Source: Vitis vinifera (lineage: Eukaryota; Streptophyta; Magnoliopsida; Vitales; Vitaceae). From it: a DNA stretch of 64,000 nt. Location of the stretch: positions 29,141,001 to 29,205,000 of the forward strand of contig NC_081817.1 of assembly GCF_030704535.1 (NCBI RefSeq), written 5' to 3'. The position numbers and the translations under genes were made by a program. This document shows, piece after piece, positions 12,454 through 24,949 of the stretch; position 1 is the stretch's first letter, and every line of letters begins with the position of its first letter. The notes beneath the pieces were generated by a model. That model was not told the DNA's origin, made no database searches, and was given only the letters and a program-made list of their open reading frames with translations.

Positions 12454-13458
12454 CAGAGCAGGCAGCACCAGTGGATTGCATTATGACATGAAAATCTGTG
12501 CACAAGCTTCAAATCTGCTTACGTTTGCTGAAGGATTTGGAACCCGGTTGAAAGGTAGTTGTTCCAACATGTGAACTTCAAGGCGAAGTAAGACGCATGC
12601 ATGGCCACCCTAGTAGCCACATGGCTTTCTTTCACTCCATCTTTGCTTTTTAAAAATAATTCCCTACACTCCCATTCTTTAAATGATTTTCCAGATTCTA
12701 GGTTTTTTTTTTTTAATAATCTCAACACTATAATTTTTCATCCTCTGAATTTTTTTAAATTCCAAAAAATCCTTCCATTTTTAATAAGATTTGCTGCCAT
12801 TTTCTTCGACAAGCAATTTTCACATTTTCTTGATTTTTTTAAAATGTTTTAAAATAAACATAAATCTAATTTTGTAATTCCAAGTGATGGAATTTACAGA
12901 ATTGGTTCATGCAGAAATAAATCAGGTTTGGTGGGGCCCAACATGCATGATTTTTCTTATTGATTGATTGATTGATTGTCATGCTTGATTGATTCGCTTT
13001 GTGATGTACATGCGAATGTTCTATGTTTGTTCATTAACCTTTGTCCTTCATGAAGCAGTCAACTCATTGCTCAAGTACATTCCTTGTTTCTCTTGTTCAT
13101 TTGATTATTTTTAGATCGATGTTCTTCAGATATCCATGTTTAATTAATCAATTATCACACGTATTTCATCTTATTTAGTAGAGACCCATTTTAGGGGCTT
13201 AGAGGGGTGCTACGGTCTGTACCATACCTTCGCAATAAGTAACCTGACCCCAGAGTCCAGATTTAGTTTTTTCACATACCACTTTTTCCAAATAAGGAGT
13301 CACACTTAGGGTTTTCTTTCTTATTTTATTTTCCTTTTAAAAATAAAACAAAAATAAATGGCGACTCCAAGTCATTTTCTAAAAAAAAAATCATTTTTAA
13401 ATAAAAATCTAGTTGCACCATTGAGTGGAAGCACATGAACAAAAATGCAGGGTCCACA
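12454..13458 (+). other. Right arm of the gene-capturing element
   Basis: Non-coding DNA. It holds a GATT microsatellite (about 12958-12978), T-rich tracts, and from about 13180 a block (GAGACCCATTTTAGGGGC, then GGCGACTCCAAGT) resembling the LTR end of non-autonomous plant LTR elements. The block GAGACCCATTTTAGGGGC is also similar to the element's own first 20 bases (TGTAGACCCCATTTTGGGGC), so it could be the start of a short second LTR copy. Confidence 0.45.
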
Positions 13459-13463
13459 CCACC

Positions 13464-14379
13464 ACATGGCAACACAGGAACAAATTCATAAACAACCAAC
13501 AACCATGAACCAACAGTAAGTTATCATTTTTTGAATAGAGAAGAACTACTAAAATGTGCAGGAAATATTTTAAAAAGGAAAAATCCATTAACCTTCGTTA
13601 AGACTTGAGCTCTATAATTTTCTTTTTAAAAAGGAAAAAATCCATGAATAAAAGTTGTAACATTATGAAGGTTTTTTTTTCATAATAAAATTATTTTTCG
13701 GTGATAATTTTTTAAAGTGTGCAAAAAGATACAAAACTTTAATGTTATGTTTGGTATTTGAAAATTTTGAGAGAAAATGTTGGGAAAAAAAATAGAAAGT
13801 AAAATTTGAAGGAAATCAAAGCCCCACTCAAATGGGCTTGAACCCCATGGGCGCACAAGACTCTCCCATACCTCTTCACAAGCACATTAAGCCATAGAAA
13901 GTGGACTAATTAATAAACCTACTAAAGGTGTTTCTTTTTCCTATGTGGGACAAGCAAAAAAAACATTTTTCACATTTAAACTCTTCCTACATATATCACC
14001 CTGGAAGGATCTAGATCAAAGGGATAAGTCCCTAAAGCTTGATCAAGTTTATGATGTTCAAGAATTGATGAGCATGATATATATCAACATGATATTGCAG
14101 AAGACAATAGAGCTTCTGAAATATTTCAGGTTCAATAGTAGGAAATCTTTTCAGCTGTCACTTACTGTAATCCTATGCTCTCAATATTCAATTGTTGAAC
14201 AAGAAAGAGGCATCTTGAAAAAAAAAATTTGCTTTCACACTACTCAATTACGGGAGAATGTTCAATTATGGAAGAAAATAATATTCACTGGACTTTTTCA
14301 ACTCACTCAACATGCAGAGAAAACCAGTTGGGTGACCAATTATTCACATGATAACTTACATACATAGTCTCTCTACGTC
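13464..14379. other. Duplicated spacer and unassigned DNA
   Basis: 13464-13640 continues the paralogous block copied at 34152-34312 (ACATGGCAACACAGGAACAA and following), confirming that the 10 kb element landed inside a duplicated spacer. 13640-14379 holds no recognised gene. The 140-codon open stretch at 13945-14367 has no motif I recognise. A block at 13810-13960 with TCCCATACCTCTTCACAAGC and CCTATGTGGGACAAGC looks like LTR-derived debris. Confidence 0.5.
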
Positions 14380-15445
14380 TACTTGTTACTCATCAGCCAA
14401 GCTTATAGTAATATAAGCTTGGATTCATCTCTCTATACCACTGATGCCAACTCTACATGGACTTCGCCTTCTGGTGATTTTGCATTTGGATTCCGACCCT
14501 CTCCAAGTGAAAAGGATCTATTCCTTCTTGCTATCTGGACTGCAAATGGAAGTTAACCGGTGCCAAGAGGATCAAAAGTTGAGCTTACCACCAATGGACA
14601 GCTTGTTCTCCTTGGAGGCCAAGAGATATGGAAGACAAAGACTGGTAATATGAGCAGCGAAGCAGTGCATGGTGCCATGCTTGGAGATGGAAATTGAATA
14701 CCAGTATATGGAGAGCTTCAACCACCCAACTAATACCATATTGCCAACCCAGGGATTGGGTGTTGGAACCTACTGTGCAGTTGCTATTTTTGAGGACCTG
14801 AGGTTTGTAAATGGAACTGGAAGCTGTTGGAGGATAAGACTACCTCTTTCAAATGGGAGGTTGGATCAAACTGCTGTTGCCAGAAGTGCCCTAATCAAGA
14901 TATTGAAGTCCAGTGAACTAACTTCAGGCAGAGGCAAGCAAAATAAAGCAATTCTAATCCTCTAAGTCCTGGGCCCCTCTGTTCTTCTTCACTTCTTCGT
15001 TGCAATTCTCTAGTTTTCTACTGCTTGAACCTCAAAAATCTGCAGCTTTATCACAGAATCGTGAGTACAAGCGATGGTAGAAGCCTTTGGCACTGTCTAT
15101 AAAGGGATATTACCATCAGGTTCTGGAAATTCTGTTGCTGAAAGAAGTTGGAGAAGGTGGTGAGAGAAGGTGAGAAAGAATTCAAAGCAGAAGTGAATGT
15201 GATAGGCCAAACTCACCATAAGAATCTACGACACTTGCTGGGTTACTGCTGTGAGGGTGAACACTGACTTCTGGTGTATGAGTTTATGCACAATTGCTCT
15301 TTATCAAGCTTCCTTTTTGGAGGTGCCCGATGACTTGTGTACCTACATGAAGAATGCAGTAAACAACTAGACTTGAACACTTCAGGCATCAGAGGGACTG
15401 TGGGGGTATATTCAGACCACTCGGGCAGCCTCTATCTCTTATAAT
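14380..15445 (+). pseudogene. LECRK3-type lectin receptor kinase, decayed remnant
   Basis: Remnant of a G-type lectin S-receptor-like Ser/Thr kinase, a plasma-membrane receptor with a bulb-lectin ectodomain. Pieces follow in collinear order but in changing frames: B-lectin (TWTSPSGDFAFGFRPSPSEK, LFLLAIW, GSKVELTTNGQLVL) at 14440-14640. Then a jump at about 14760 to the PAN-like part (YCAVAIF, SCWRIRLPLSNGR) up to 14960, with most of the ectodomain between missing. Kinase pieces (EKEFKAEVNVIGQTHHKNLR, LLVYEFMHN, YLHEEC) follow at 15150-15365. The TM region and most of the catalytic lobe are gone. There are many stops and frameshifts. It is clearly dead and more decayed than the copies at 52-60 kb. 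Confidence 0.8.
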
Positions 15446-15699
15446 AACACATTATGAAGCATCAGCTCAACGCCAGTGTTCAATCTGCAAAGCAAGGGAT
15501 TCATCAATGTTTCCTTCAAACTAAATAATAAGGAACAGAAATGGATCATTCTGCATTTTCAGTTGTGTTTGTTATAGCATTTATACAAGAACTTTTGGGG
15601 TTTCTATGTATGACTTCATTCCTATTTTGTCAGTGAATGTGGTGACGGTGTTACATTATAAATCATAGTGAAACGGTGGAATTTGATCATTTAGCCAAC

Positions 15700-16660
15700 T
15701 TCATCCAAAACCGTTTGACATTTGAGGGGATCATTAACTTTGCCATGGGCCAAGCAGCAATTTCTTAAGAAGCTGGGTAACAAAGAGTACCATAATTTGG
15801 ACTAGTTTCAATGGAAACTCCCCTGTTTTTGTGCATGATATCTTCAGCTTCAGCTTTTCCTTTGCTTTTGACTAGCCTGAAACTGATCCAAATCTCTTCA
15901 ATCGATTAAACGTATAAATGAATCCTATTCATTGTTTGAAGTAACAACCAAATTCTGGAAGACTGGGAAAGTATGACACTGGAGAGAAAACAAAATGACA
16001 AGACCATAAATTCTGGAAGAGGGCTTTGCTTTCTAACCATTACCATAATTTTACAGCTCAACCCGGATGAATAAATTATATTTCAGAATGTTCAGAAGAT
16101 AATTCTAAAGAGATGGACCTTCTACTCACAGTTTCTTGTTCTTCTTGAACAGAGCAATGAACATCAATAGTTCAGCACCCAGGAATCTCCCCTTCCTCCA
16201 ATTCCTTCACTGGAAAAACTCTACCAAAATCAGAACAATCTATCCTCTTCCCTGAAGGAAGAGTCACCTTCCCAATCAAGAAAGCCTTGCTCAAAATCAA
16301 AATACATCAAGAGCTGCTATTTTCTTCTATTTCCTCTTCCTTGAATAGAATACCTTTGGACTTAGGCGATCAATGGTAACAGTCTAACACACTCCTTAAG
16401 CTCTGATTGAGGTTGACTGGGATTGGCATCTTTAATGACTTTGAAATCATAGCTCTGTGAAGGGAGACAAACATGAATCACAGGATCATCAACAAGTCAA
16501 CAACTATCAATCAGCAAGGAAAAGGAAATACCTTTGGATATTTACCAATGAAAAATTTGAGAGTCCAGCTGCTCCGCACAGAAAGGCTTGAGCTTATTCC
16601 ATGGCCCAGGCTTTAGACGGTTCTTAATTACAGATAAGAGGGCTGAATTTTCTTTTATTC
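15700..16660 (-). pseudogene. BCD1 3' fragment, copy a
   Basis: Decayed copy of the 3' part of the BCD1 gene at 39427-42545. 16160-16470 matches the last exon (translated as degraded versions of the acidic tail ending near EELEEGE), and 16530-16665 matches exon 4 and its splice region. 15780-16020 matches the downstream flank (copied also at 38880-39100). Exons 1-3 and the zinc finger are absent and internal deletions are present. The intron side is retained, so this is a DNA-level duplicate and not a processed copy. Confidence 0.7.
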
Positions 16661-16854
16661 TGCAATAAGAGTAGAAGCATCAATGAAACACTAAAAGTAT
16701 ATATGTAGAAGCCCTTCTAAATCACCTAAGAGACCCCACAAGCAGATTTGAAGAGTACATCAATGGAAAGTTCCTGAATCCATTGTCTAGCTAATTATCT
16801 TTCAATTTCTAAGGCTTGATTTTCCATTTGTAGTAGAAAATTTTTCTTATTACA

Positions 16855-17560
16855 ATGCCACAAAATTGGTTGATCTAATTAAAACAAAAACGAGGTTCTT
16901 GACAGAAAATGATTAGGAAGGCATGCATGTAACAAATACAAATGATATATGATATAAGATTTTCACGGATTAAACAAAAATACATGGCAAAATAGAAGCA
17001 GGAGGATAAGGTCACAGACAGGACAATATTAAAAGAAGCAACTATTTTTCTGACCTGAAAATCGAGGCATTCAGAACAATATACATTTGTAAGTAGTCCA
17101 TGGAAACCAAGGAACATATGCAGATGTTGTATTCTATTGCATAAGGCAAACACTCAATACTCAGTAGCATAACCAAGGCCAGAAAGCCATATATCCCTTT
17201 TTGTTTTGCTTTTTTACCTATTCTCATCTCTTATGACCAGAAGTGCCAAAGATGTTATAACCTCACCAAATTAGTAAGAAACCAGCCCATTCAGCAGGTG
17301 GAGGAGCCAGCTTGCCCTCAATCTTCTTTGAGTCACCAAACAGGTGGACATTATTGCCTCCAACAGGGGGTTTGGAAATATTAGAGCTGGCAGCAGGGGT
17401 GGCTGTAAAACTCTCTGTTCCAAAAACCCCAAGTTTCAGGGCCAGAAGTTGCTTCTGTGGCTGGTTTGTTGTGATGGCCATTTCTGGTCCTAACAGACTT
17501 GCTATTGTTTTCTGGGTACCTCAGAGAAAGCTTGCCATGGATTAGAGCCTGGGCCAGGGG
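16855..17560 (-). pseudogene. AAK1-like kinase last exon and 3' flank, displaced copy
   Basis: Reverse-oriented copy of the end of the kinase gene at 48038-51228. The residues TESFTATPAAS, VGGNNVHLFGDSKKIEGK and AEWAGF match the last exon, but the natural stop after AGF has changed to a sense codon. 16855-17260 matches the 3' flank (51229-51600), including the stretch reading GATCAACCAATTTTGTGG. Only the last exon is present, without any kinase domain. It lies between two BCD1 fragments. Confidence 0.75.
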
Positions 17561-18085
17561 GACTGTTAACCTTGCCATGGGCGAAGCAGCAATTTCTTAA
17601 GAAGCTGGGTGACAAAGAGTACCATAATTTGGACTAGTTTCAATGGAAATTCCTCTGTTCATGATATCTTCAGCTTCAGCTTTTCCTTTTGCTTTTGGCA
17701 TGGCTGAAACTGATCCTGGAATCAAAAATCACAGACACAAATAAATATTTAACAGAAAAGGATCCAAATCTCTTCAATTGATTAATGTATAAATGAATTA
17801 ATAAAAAAAATTTAGAGACAATTGAAGGGAGATGAACCTTATGCCTCTGAGTTTCTTATTCATATTGAACAGAGTAATGAGCATCAATTGTTCAGCACCC
17901 AGGAATCTCCCTTCCTCCACAGCAAACACACCCCACACCCTCCCAATATCTGAACAATCTATCCTTTCTTCAGATTCCACTTCCTTGGAAAAGTCAAAAC
18001 AAGAAGACAACATCATCAAAATTGAGACAGAAATAAGTGCATCAACTATCTCAAAAAGAGATGTATGCCTATTGCTCACCTTCTG
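17561..18085 (-). pseudogene. BCD1 3' fragment, copy b
   Basis: Second short copy of the BCD1 3' end. 17880-17990 reads, on the - strand, VESEERIDCSDIGRVWGVFA then VEEGRFLGAEQ, which corresponds to the C-terminus KSEERIDCSDFGGVFPVEEL and the end of the intact gene. 17570-17850 copies the downstream flank and is similar to 15740-15960. It is too short and altered to be functional. Confidence 0.7.
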
Positions 18086-19175
18086 AAGAGGTCCACTTGG
18101 TTAGCACACACAATAGACCAATTTTCCTTTTTTTACATGGACTCCCAATCAGTTCAAACATCTAAAAAATTTGACTAATTCAGTATCATAAAATGCTTCA
18201 CATAAATTCTAAATGATCTCATATCTAAAAATTCATTGGCCTAAAATTATTGTTGTTTACCTTACATGTTTTCCATAGTCATTGTTGAACTTTGTTTGTC
18301 ATAAGAAATCTTCTATGCCCATCCTATTTACTTATTACAAAACATTGAAAGGGAAAAAAAAAAACACCGAAAATGATGATTAGCTTTGTCTGATAAGAAA
18401 GGAAAGAGTAAAAAATAAAAATAAAATTTGAATTGAATAACTTTTTAAAATTCTTAATTGTAAAACTATTTTGGTTCTCAAAAAATGAAAGGAAAAAGTT
18501 GTAAATTTTTTCTCTTGTTTGATTGTTTAGGGAAAAATTGATGGAAAAACCTGAATCTATGAGGAATTTATTTAACACTTTTGAGGAATCAAAAATGTTT
18601 TAGATGTTATCAAATCCATAATTTAAAATTATTTAATATTTACTTCCATGTAAATGAGTTTGATCAAACAAATGAAATTGTGAATAAAATCATTTTAAAA
18701 AGAATTAAATAAAATATTGAATCATAATATGCAATTATAAATCTTGTAATTTGGCATATTGAAGCAAAAAAAAAAAAAAAACAAAGCAATTTAAATTACT
18801 TACTAATAAAGCAGCTAACTAGAATTTGTACTTGAGTTTGCTCTATGCCCTGTATATAAGAAATAAACAGAGAATATGAAAAAAATAAAAATAAATAAAA
18901 TCCATGTTTTTAATTTTTTTTTTATAGTTATAAATGGTTCATTTGGTAAACAGAGCATGAAAATGTGAGTACCATTAGAATAAGACAATCCTCCTCTGCT
19001 TCTCTTCAATATTTGTTTCAGGTTTGAAGCTTCAAGAAAAAGAAAATCTTAAATCAAATCTTAAATCAAATAAACAGGACTAGCAAATGAATTGGAACAT
19101 AAATATTTTTCTAAAGAAAAGAAGTTCATGCACAAAAGAATTACCTGACTGTATATTGGCGGAGTGGCACTTTGA
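18086..19175. other. Spacer downstream of the second NBS-LRR gene
   Basis: No gene recognised. AT-rich, with A/T runs. Short blocks (18030-18110, 18250-18340, 18840-18960) are similar to 34530-34610, 34720-34800 and 34830-34920. This suggests that the same NBS-LRR downstream flank once existed at both places and that the gene next to the second one was lost or replaced. Confidence 0.45.
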
Positions 19176-22100
19176 TTAATATAGCACACCATTGATCACT
19201 ATTTTTGGAACGTGAGCTATATAACGCCATTCTTTCCCTTTCTCAAATTGACATCGTCTTTCCAGTAAAGGACACCCGTAGAGACACAGAAAAGAGAGGG
19301 AGTCTGGAAGTCTCTCTTTTGTCAAGTATTTGAGCTTACAGCAGTGTATGATCTCCAATGTTTTAAGAGAGATGAGGTGTTGAAGACCCTATTTTGTCAA
19401 TGATTGGAGCATTGGGCAGTCCTTGATTTCGATATGTTTGAGAGAGATGAGGTGTTGAAGACCCGAGGAGTCTTGCAGTCTCTGTTTTGTCAAGTATTGG
19501 AGCTTAGGGCAATTGTCGATATGCAATGTTTCAAGAGAGGTGAGATGTTGAAGACCCACTTCTGTCAAGGATTGGAGGTTTGGGCATCCATCAATTTGTA
19601 ATTCTGTGAGAGAGATAAGGTGTTGAAGAACTGATCCTGTCGAGAACTGGAGCTCTGGGCAGTTTATGATCTCTAATTTTAGAAGAGAGGTGAGTTGTTG
19701 AAGTCCCCCGCTGTCGAGAGACTTGAGATTGGGAAGCTCTACAATTTCAAGAGAAGTTAGAGAAGAGGGCAGCAGACACTCCTTGGGAAATAATTCAATG
19801 CCTTCACATCCACCTTCCATTCTTAAACGTGTAAGAGAGGTCAACCTTTGCAAACCCCAGTCCACCTGAGGCGTGACTTTGTTACACCTTCGAAATTGAA
19901 GTTCACATAGGTTGGAAGGCAAACCCTCTCTCTGAAACAACAATTCTGGACAATCCCATAAATGCAGCTCCTGTATAGATGAGTGCGTGTGCGCCAACGA
20001 CCTGAGCTTGGAGGAACTCGAGATCCAACAACACTTCAAGTTAAGTGCAAGCAATTCGATAGATTCAAGATTAGGGCAATTCAGTAGATGCAAGAAACAT
20101 AAAGATGTGGGATCTCCATTTGAAATAAAAATGGAGAGCTTCTCAAGCCCCTTAAGACCATGGATTGTGAAATAAGTCAACTTGGGGAAGATGCTTAATG
20201 AGAAGGATAACGAGAGAGAATCATCGATAACACCACCATTGATGCTTAGGCTTTCAAGGACTGGAAGATGGCATCTGAACAACTCAGGTAGGAGAAACTC
20301 TAATTCCAAACACTCAGAGATTGATAGTAATTTCAATGTAGTGGGTAAACCAACCTTGTGCAGGGATCTGGAAAAACTACAATCATAGATTTCCAAATCA
20401 TGTATGTTGGTTTGCAAGATTTCCTCCTCTAATAGAGATTCCACATGATCACATTTTCTGATTGAGAGCTGGTGTGGTGCCATTGGAAGTTGCTTCCACT
20501 GAGACACGTCTAAAATTTCAATTTCTGAAGTTTGAAGAGCTGTGAAGTCACAAGCTGGCATTTGCAACTGCAATTCACCAAAATCCACCATCCTCAATTC
20601 ACGAATAGCAGGAACTGTGAGCGAAGCCATAAGCAGTTGCGGACATTCATGAATTTGAAGTTTCACCAGTGAAAGAAGTCGTTCTGGTAATTTTCCAGTG
20701 AGTTTGGGATAGTGTCGTATAGAAAGCTCCCGGAGATGAGGGAATTCTCCACAACATAACCATTTCTCCCAGTTCGGCATGTCCCCAAATGATAGTGTTT
20801 CTAGGGATTGAAAGGAAGCATTCCCATAAAACTCACCACCCACACACTCTACTGCATTCATTCCTGAGATTTGTAGATATTTAAGATGGGTTAGCTGCTC
20901 AAGTGGTGGCCATGTTGAGCAATTGCCACAACCCCGAAGCTCAAGGGACACGAGTTTCAAGATTGAAGGATCTCCAAGCCAATTTGGAAATCTTACACCA
21001 GGATAGTTTTTGATGGAGAGTTGTTTTAAATTTGGATGAGGTTGTAACTGGTTGAGTATATCATCAGTTGTAGCAACATATTGTGTAATACCACCATCTA
21101 TAGCCCCTTCCGTTTCCCAATTCAAGATTAACTCATCAAGATAACTCTTATCCTTCATATTAGCTTGTAATGCATCGTTAACACTCACCACATTCTTCAC
21201 GTTTGAAATATAAAGTGTTTCTCGAATCTCTAAAAGATCCCTCAATTCTCCAATTCTTAATCCACTCTTTTGGCCCACAATAAAATAAGGCAATTTTTGT
21301 AAACATTTTAATCGACTAATGCCATGACTTGACATTTCTTTTAATGAATAACACTCAGAAATATCAAGATAACGCAAATTAATCAATTTCCCCATCCTTG
21401 AAGGCAATTCAATAAGTTCTGAACATCCTCTAAAGATCAACGTTTGTAAATTGTACAAACAACATATTGATTCAGGTAACTTTTCAATCCATGTGTAAGA
21501 TAGATCTAAATAGTGCAAATGTTTCAAATTGCCTATCAAATCTGGCAAATTAGTTATCTTGTATTCTTGTAATGACAACACACGTAAACACCTCATTTTT
21601 TGTATATCTTTGAAAACTCTTTTACTCAATATATACCATGACTCGTAAAATGATTGTTTCACATCTAATAATGTCCGAAGAGATTTAGCTTTAGTAAAAG
21701 CCTCAAGCTTGTTAAATGTAATAAACCTGTCAAAATCACTGTGAAAGTATAAAAAGTGGCGAGTCTTCTCAGATACTTTTTGTACCTTATTATCTTCCAC
21801 TCGGACACAAAAATCTCCTCCAGACACATGTTGAGCCAATTCATGGACTAGATCATGCATTACGAAGCAATATGATTTTTCTCCTCTAATAGATTTTTGA
21901 AAAAATGATTTGGCCAAAAGGTCATTAAAATAGGACTCACCTATCTCTTCCATTCTTCTTCCATCGTCTTGTTGTGGATGTAAAAGACCTTCTGCCATCC
22001 ATAATAAAACCAGCTCCCCTTTGTTGAATTCGTGGTCCTGGGAAAAAATTGAACAATATGCAAAACAATGTTTCACAGGTAAAGAAAGATGATGGTAGCT

Positions 22101-22721
22101 CAATCTCAAAGAAGGAAGAATTCCATCATGACTCTGAAGATGTCATATTTCACTATTCAAAACGTCCTCCCATTCCCTTTTTTCGACCTTCGAGTACAGC
22201 AGATGCCCGAGTGATTTAACAGCCAAAGGCAATCCTTGGCACTTATCCACAATCTGTCTACCTATGGGTTCAAGCTCAAGGCATGCGTTAGAGTCTCTAT
22301 CTTGAAATGCAATCTTTTCAAATAGGCTCCAACAATGTTGAGGGCTTAATTCTTCCAGAGGATGAGTGCGGACTGCACGCATAGTTTTTGCAACAGATTC
22401 ATCACGACTGGTCACAACAATCTTGCTTCCCTCTGCTGCACCCAGGAGCGGAGTTCGTAGTCTATCCCAACTTTCCCAATCAAAGGACTCCACATCCCAG
22501 ACGTCATCGAGAACAAGCAGAAATTTCTTGTTAACAAGGCTCTGTTTGAGTTGGCGTTGAAGCAAATCCAGATTGTCATCGGAAGTAGGTCTATCGCCGA
22601 TTTCCTCGAGAATTGATTTGGTGACCTTGATAAGAAGAAACTCAGTGGAAACACAGACCCATGCTTTCAAGTGGAAGTGTTCCTTCACTTTGTCATTGTT
22701 GTAGAGAAGCTGAACAAGTGT

Positions 22722-22726
22722 GGTCT
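22722..22726. other. Target site duplication GGTCT, left copy
   Basis: The 5 bp GGTCT repeats at 32053-32057 on the other side of the retrotransposon. The intact sister gene has a single copy (GTGTGGTCTTGCCGG near 1350), which proves target-site duplication at integration. Confidence 0.95.
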
Positions 22727-24946
22727 TGTAATGACCGGGTATTTTATGCCACGTTAGCAATTTTAGTTTGAAAAGTCTTAATTTATGTGATGGTTGAAAA
22801 GTCAAAAAGAAAAGCGTTTGGAGAACACGTGTCAATTTCGGATTGGTGAATTTCGTTTTATTGCGTCGGTCAATTAAACGAGTTGAAATTTTATGTCATG
22901 TCAGCCTTAGGATAGAAAATTCTTAGGATTTTAGAAATTGGAAATTTACGGGAACGAAAAACGAAAACGAAAAATGAAAAATAAATAAATTAAGATTAAT
23001 TAGAATTAATTAAGAAAAATAAATTAATTAATTAAAGTAAATTGATGAATAATAATATTAAGAAAATTAGTTTTTATTTGGTGTTAATAAATAAAATTGT
23101 GTGTTAAAATGAAAAAAAAAATGAATTGGAAATTAAATAAAACAATTAGAATAAAGAAAAGAAAAGAAAATAAAAGAAAAGAAATAATAACAATAATAAT
23201 GGATTGGGCTTAGTTTTTGAGTTGGGCTTGGAGCAAGTGGGCTGGTGGTTTTTTTAAAAAAGCCATGTGAAGTGGGCTGGGCTGTTAGTAAAAAGAAAAA
23301 GAAAAAAAAAAAAGGAAAAGGGGGAAAATTGGAAAAGTGCAGCACGCGGGAGAGAGAGAGAGAGAGAGAAAAGGGCACTGTTCATAAATTAGGGCACTTG
23401 CCGGAATTTTGATCGGACGTTTGAACGGCCAAACGATCTCCGTTTCGGCCCAAATTCGGAGGAAGTATTCTATTCGACTAGACGAACAAGCCTGCGGTGG
23501 CTGATTTTGTTTTTAACGGCTAAATTTTCAGATCTGAGGTAGGGGACCCTAACCCTAAAACTTAAATTTTTATATTTTTCCCTTGGAAAAAAATTATAGA
23601 TATTGTCATTATGAGTTAATTAGGAATTATGGATGTTGTGTGAATTTTTCTAGAATATTTGGAATTTGTTTGGAAATTTTGGAATTTCGGGAAATTGATT
23701 TTAATTGATAATTAATTGTTTTGAAAGGTTAAAAAATTATTAGATGGGTTGGAAAATTCCAAAATTTGGGATAAATTTTAAATATAATGATTTGTGAATT
23801 TTTAGGCATTGGTTAGAATATTTTCGAAAAGTTTAGGGTAAATAGTTAGTTAATTTTGGATATTAGAAATTATTATAATGGTTGAAAAATTTTGTAAGTG
23901 TGGTAAAATCTCAAGATTGTTGATATGCAATTTTTTTTTTAATATTTATTTGGGATATTATCGGAAATTGTAATGTGTGAAATTGTTTGATTGGATTATT
24001 GGGGAATGTTGAGATTGTTGAATTATTGAGGAACATTGGAATTGTGGCATTCATTGCATCATGGTTATGTGAAAATAAATAAATAAATAAATAAAATCAT
24101 GAAGATTGTGAAAAGTGTATGAAATGGAAAAAAATGAAATAGAGATGAGAAGTGGAAGCCCGTGTGAGGCGAATTAAGAAGGGAGAGAGATCCCTAGGGT
24201 GAAAGACCCAAAAGTTTACCCCGGGAAGACTCCGAATGGGGAGTGTATTTGGGTGCGGACGCGTATCCTTCGGTGAAAGCCCGAGAACAATAGTGCATTG
24301 TATGACTGTGTGTCACACGTTCATGTGCATTCATGTAATTGTTGAATATTGTGAAATTGGGTATAAAATTATATATATTAAACTATGTGGTTTGATTGAC
24401 ACTGTTGAATTGTTCCTGTGGTGTTGAAGTGTTCTTTTCGTATTCTTTGAACTTAGTAATCCCTTTAACCCCTTGGGTGTTAGGCACCCTACTGAGCAAT
24501 GTGGAAATGTTCACCCCTTCCTTGTTACACCTTTTTAGATGCAGATATCTCTCCTGAGGATCCACAGGTGGGACAGGGAGGACTTCAGGATGCTCCTGGA
24601 GAGGCCTAGTGGAGCGTGACATTTATTTGTTATTGTGTTCCTTTTTGGATTTTGGGGATTTGTTTTAGCAATTATGACTCATGGATTTGCTATGAAGCTT
24701 TATTTGATTAAGTTGTTAATTGAGAACTTTTATTTTTGACTATAATGAATATTTATTTAATCTTGTTGTTTTGAGTAGTTTTGGGATATTGTAAATTATG
24801 AGAATTCTAGTGAGATGTATAAAAAAAAAAAAATCCAAAGTGTTTTGGTTGACTGCCAACATGGAATAGGAGGAACCCTTAGGGTCAAACCTTTGACCTG
24901 GGATCACGGGTCAAATTTTGGGTCGCCCGGAATTTGGGTTGTGACA
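22727..24946 (+). repeat. 5' LTR of the Tekay-type element
   Basis: 2,220 bp, TG..CA ends. It contains a GA microsatellite (about 23348-23368), several A-rich stretches and a TAAA repeat (about 24078-24096). Promoter and polyadenylation sites should lie here, but I cannot place the U3/R border. Short open frames at 23133-23378, 24236-24427 and 24383-24622 recur in the 3' LTR and are not genes. Confidence 0.95.
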
Positions 24947-24949
24947 GCG

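Larger units (their letters stand above)
3441..13458 (+). mobile_element. TG..CA element with captured host gene fragments (solo-LTR/LARD-like), hAT nested inside
   Basis: A 10,018-bp insertion starting TGTAGACCCC and ending GGGTCCACA, flanked by 5-bp direct repeats CCACC (3436-3440 and 13459-13463). The paralogous duplicate has the uninterrupted site at about 34142-34160, so the ends are defined by an empty site. Without the nested hAT (5333-11306) and its duplicated 8 bp the element is about 4.04 kb. No gag or pol and no second LTR copy were found. It carries pieces of at least three host genes on the + strand: FAD-dependent oxidoreductase, BAG6-like and CCCH/RRM-like. The 3' part from about 13180 (ACCTTCGCAATAAGTAACC, GGCGACTCCAAGT) resembles LTR tails of non-autonomous plant LTR elements. 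Either a solo LTR that contains captured DNA, or a LARD-like element. The insertion is very well supported; its class is inferred. Confidence 0.75.

Noticed and set aside
13945-14367. 140-codon + strand open frame before the lectin kinase remnant
   Set aside because: No recognisable domain, biased composition and no matching copy near the other lectin kinases; left as unassigned spacer.
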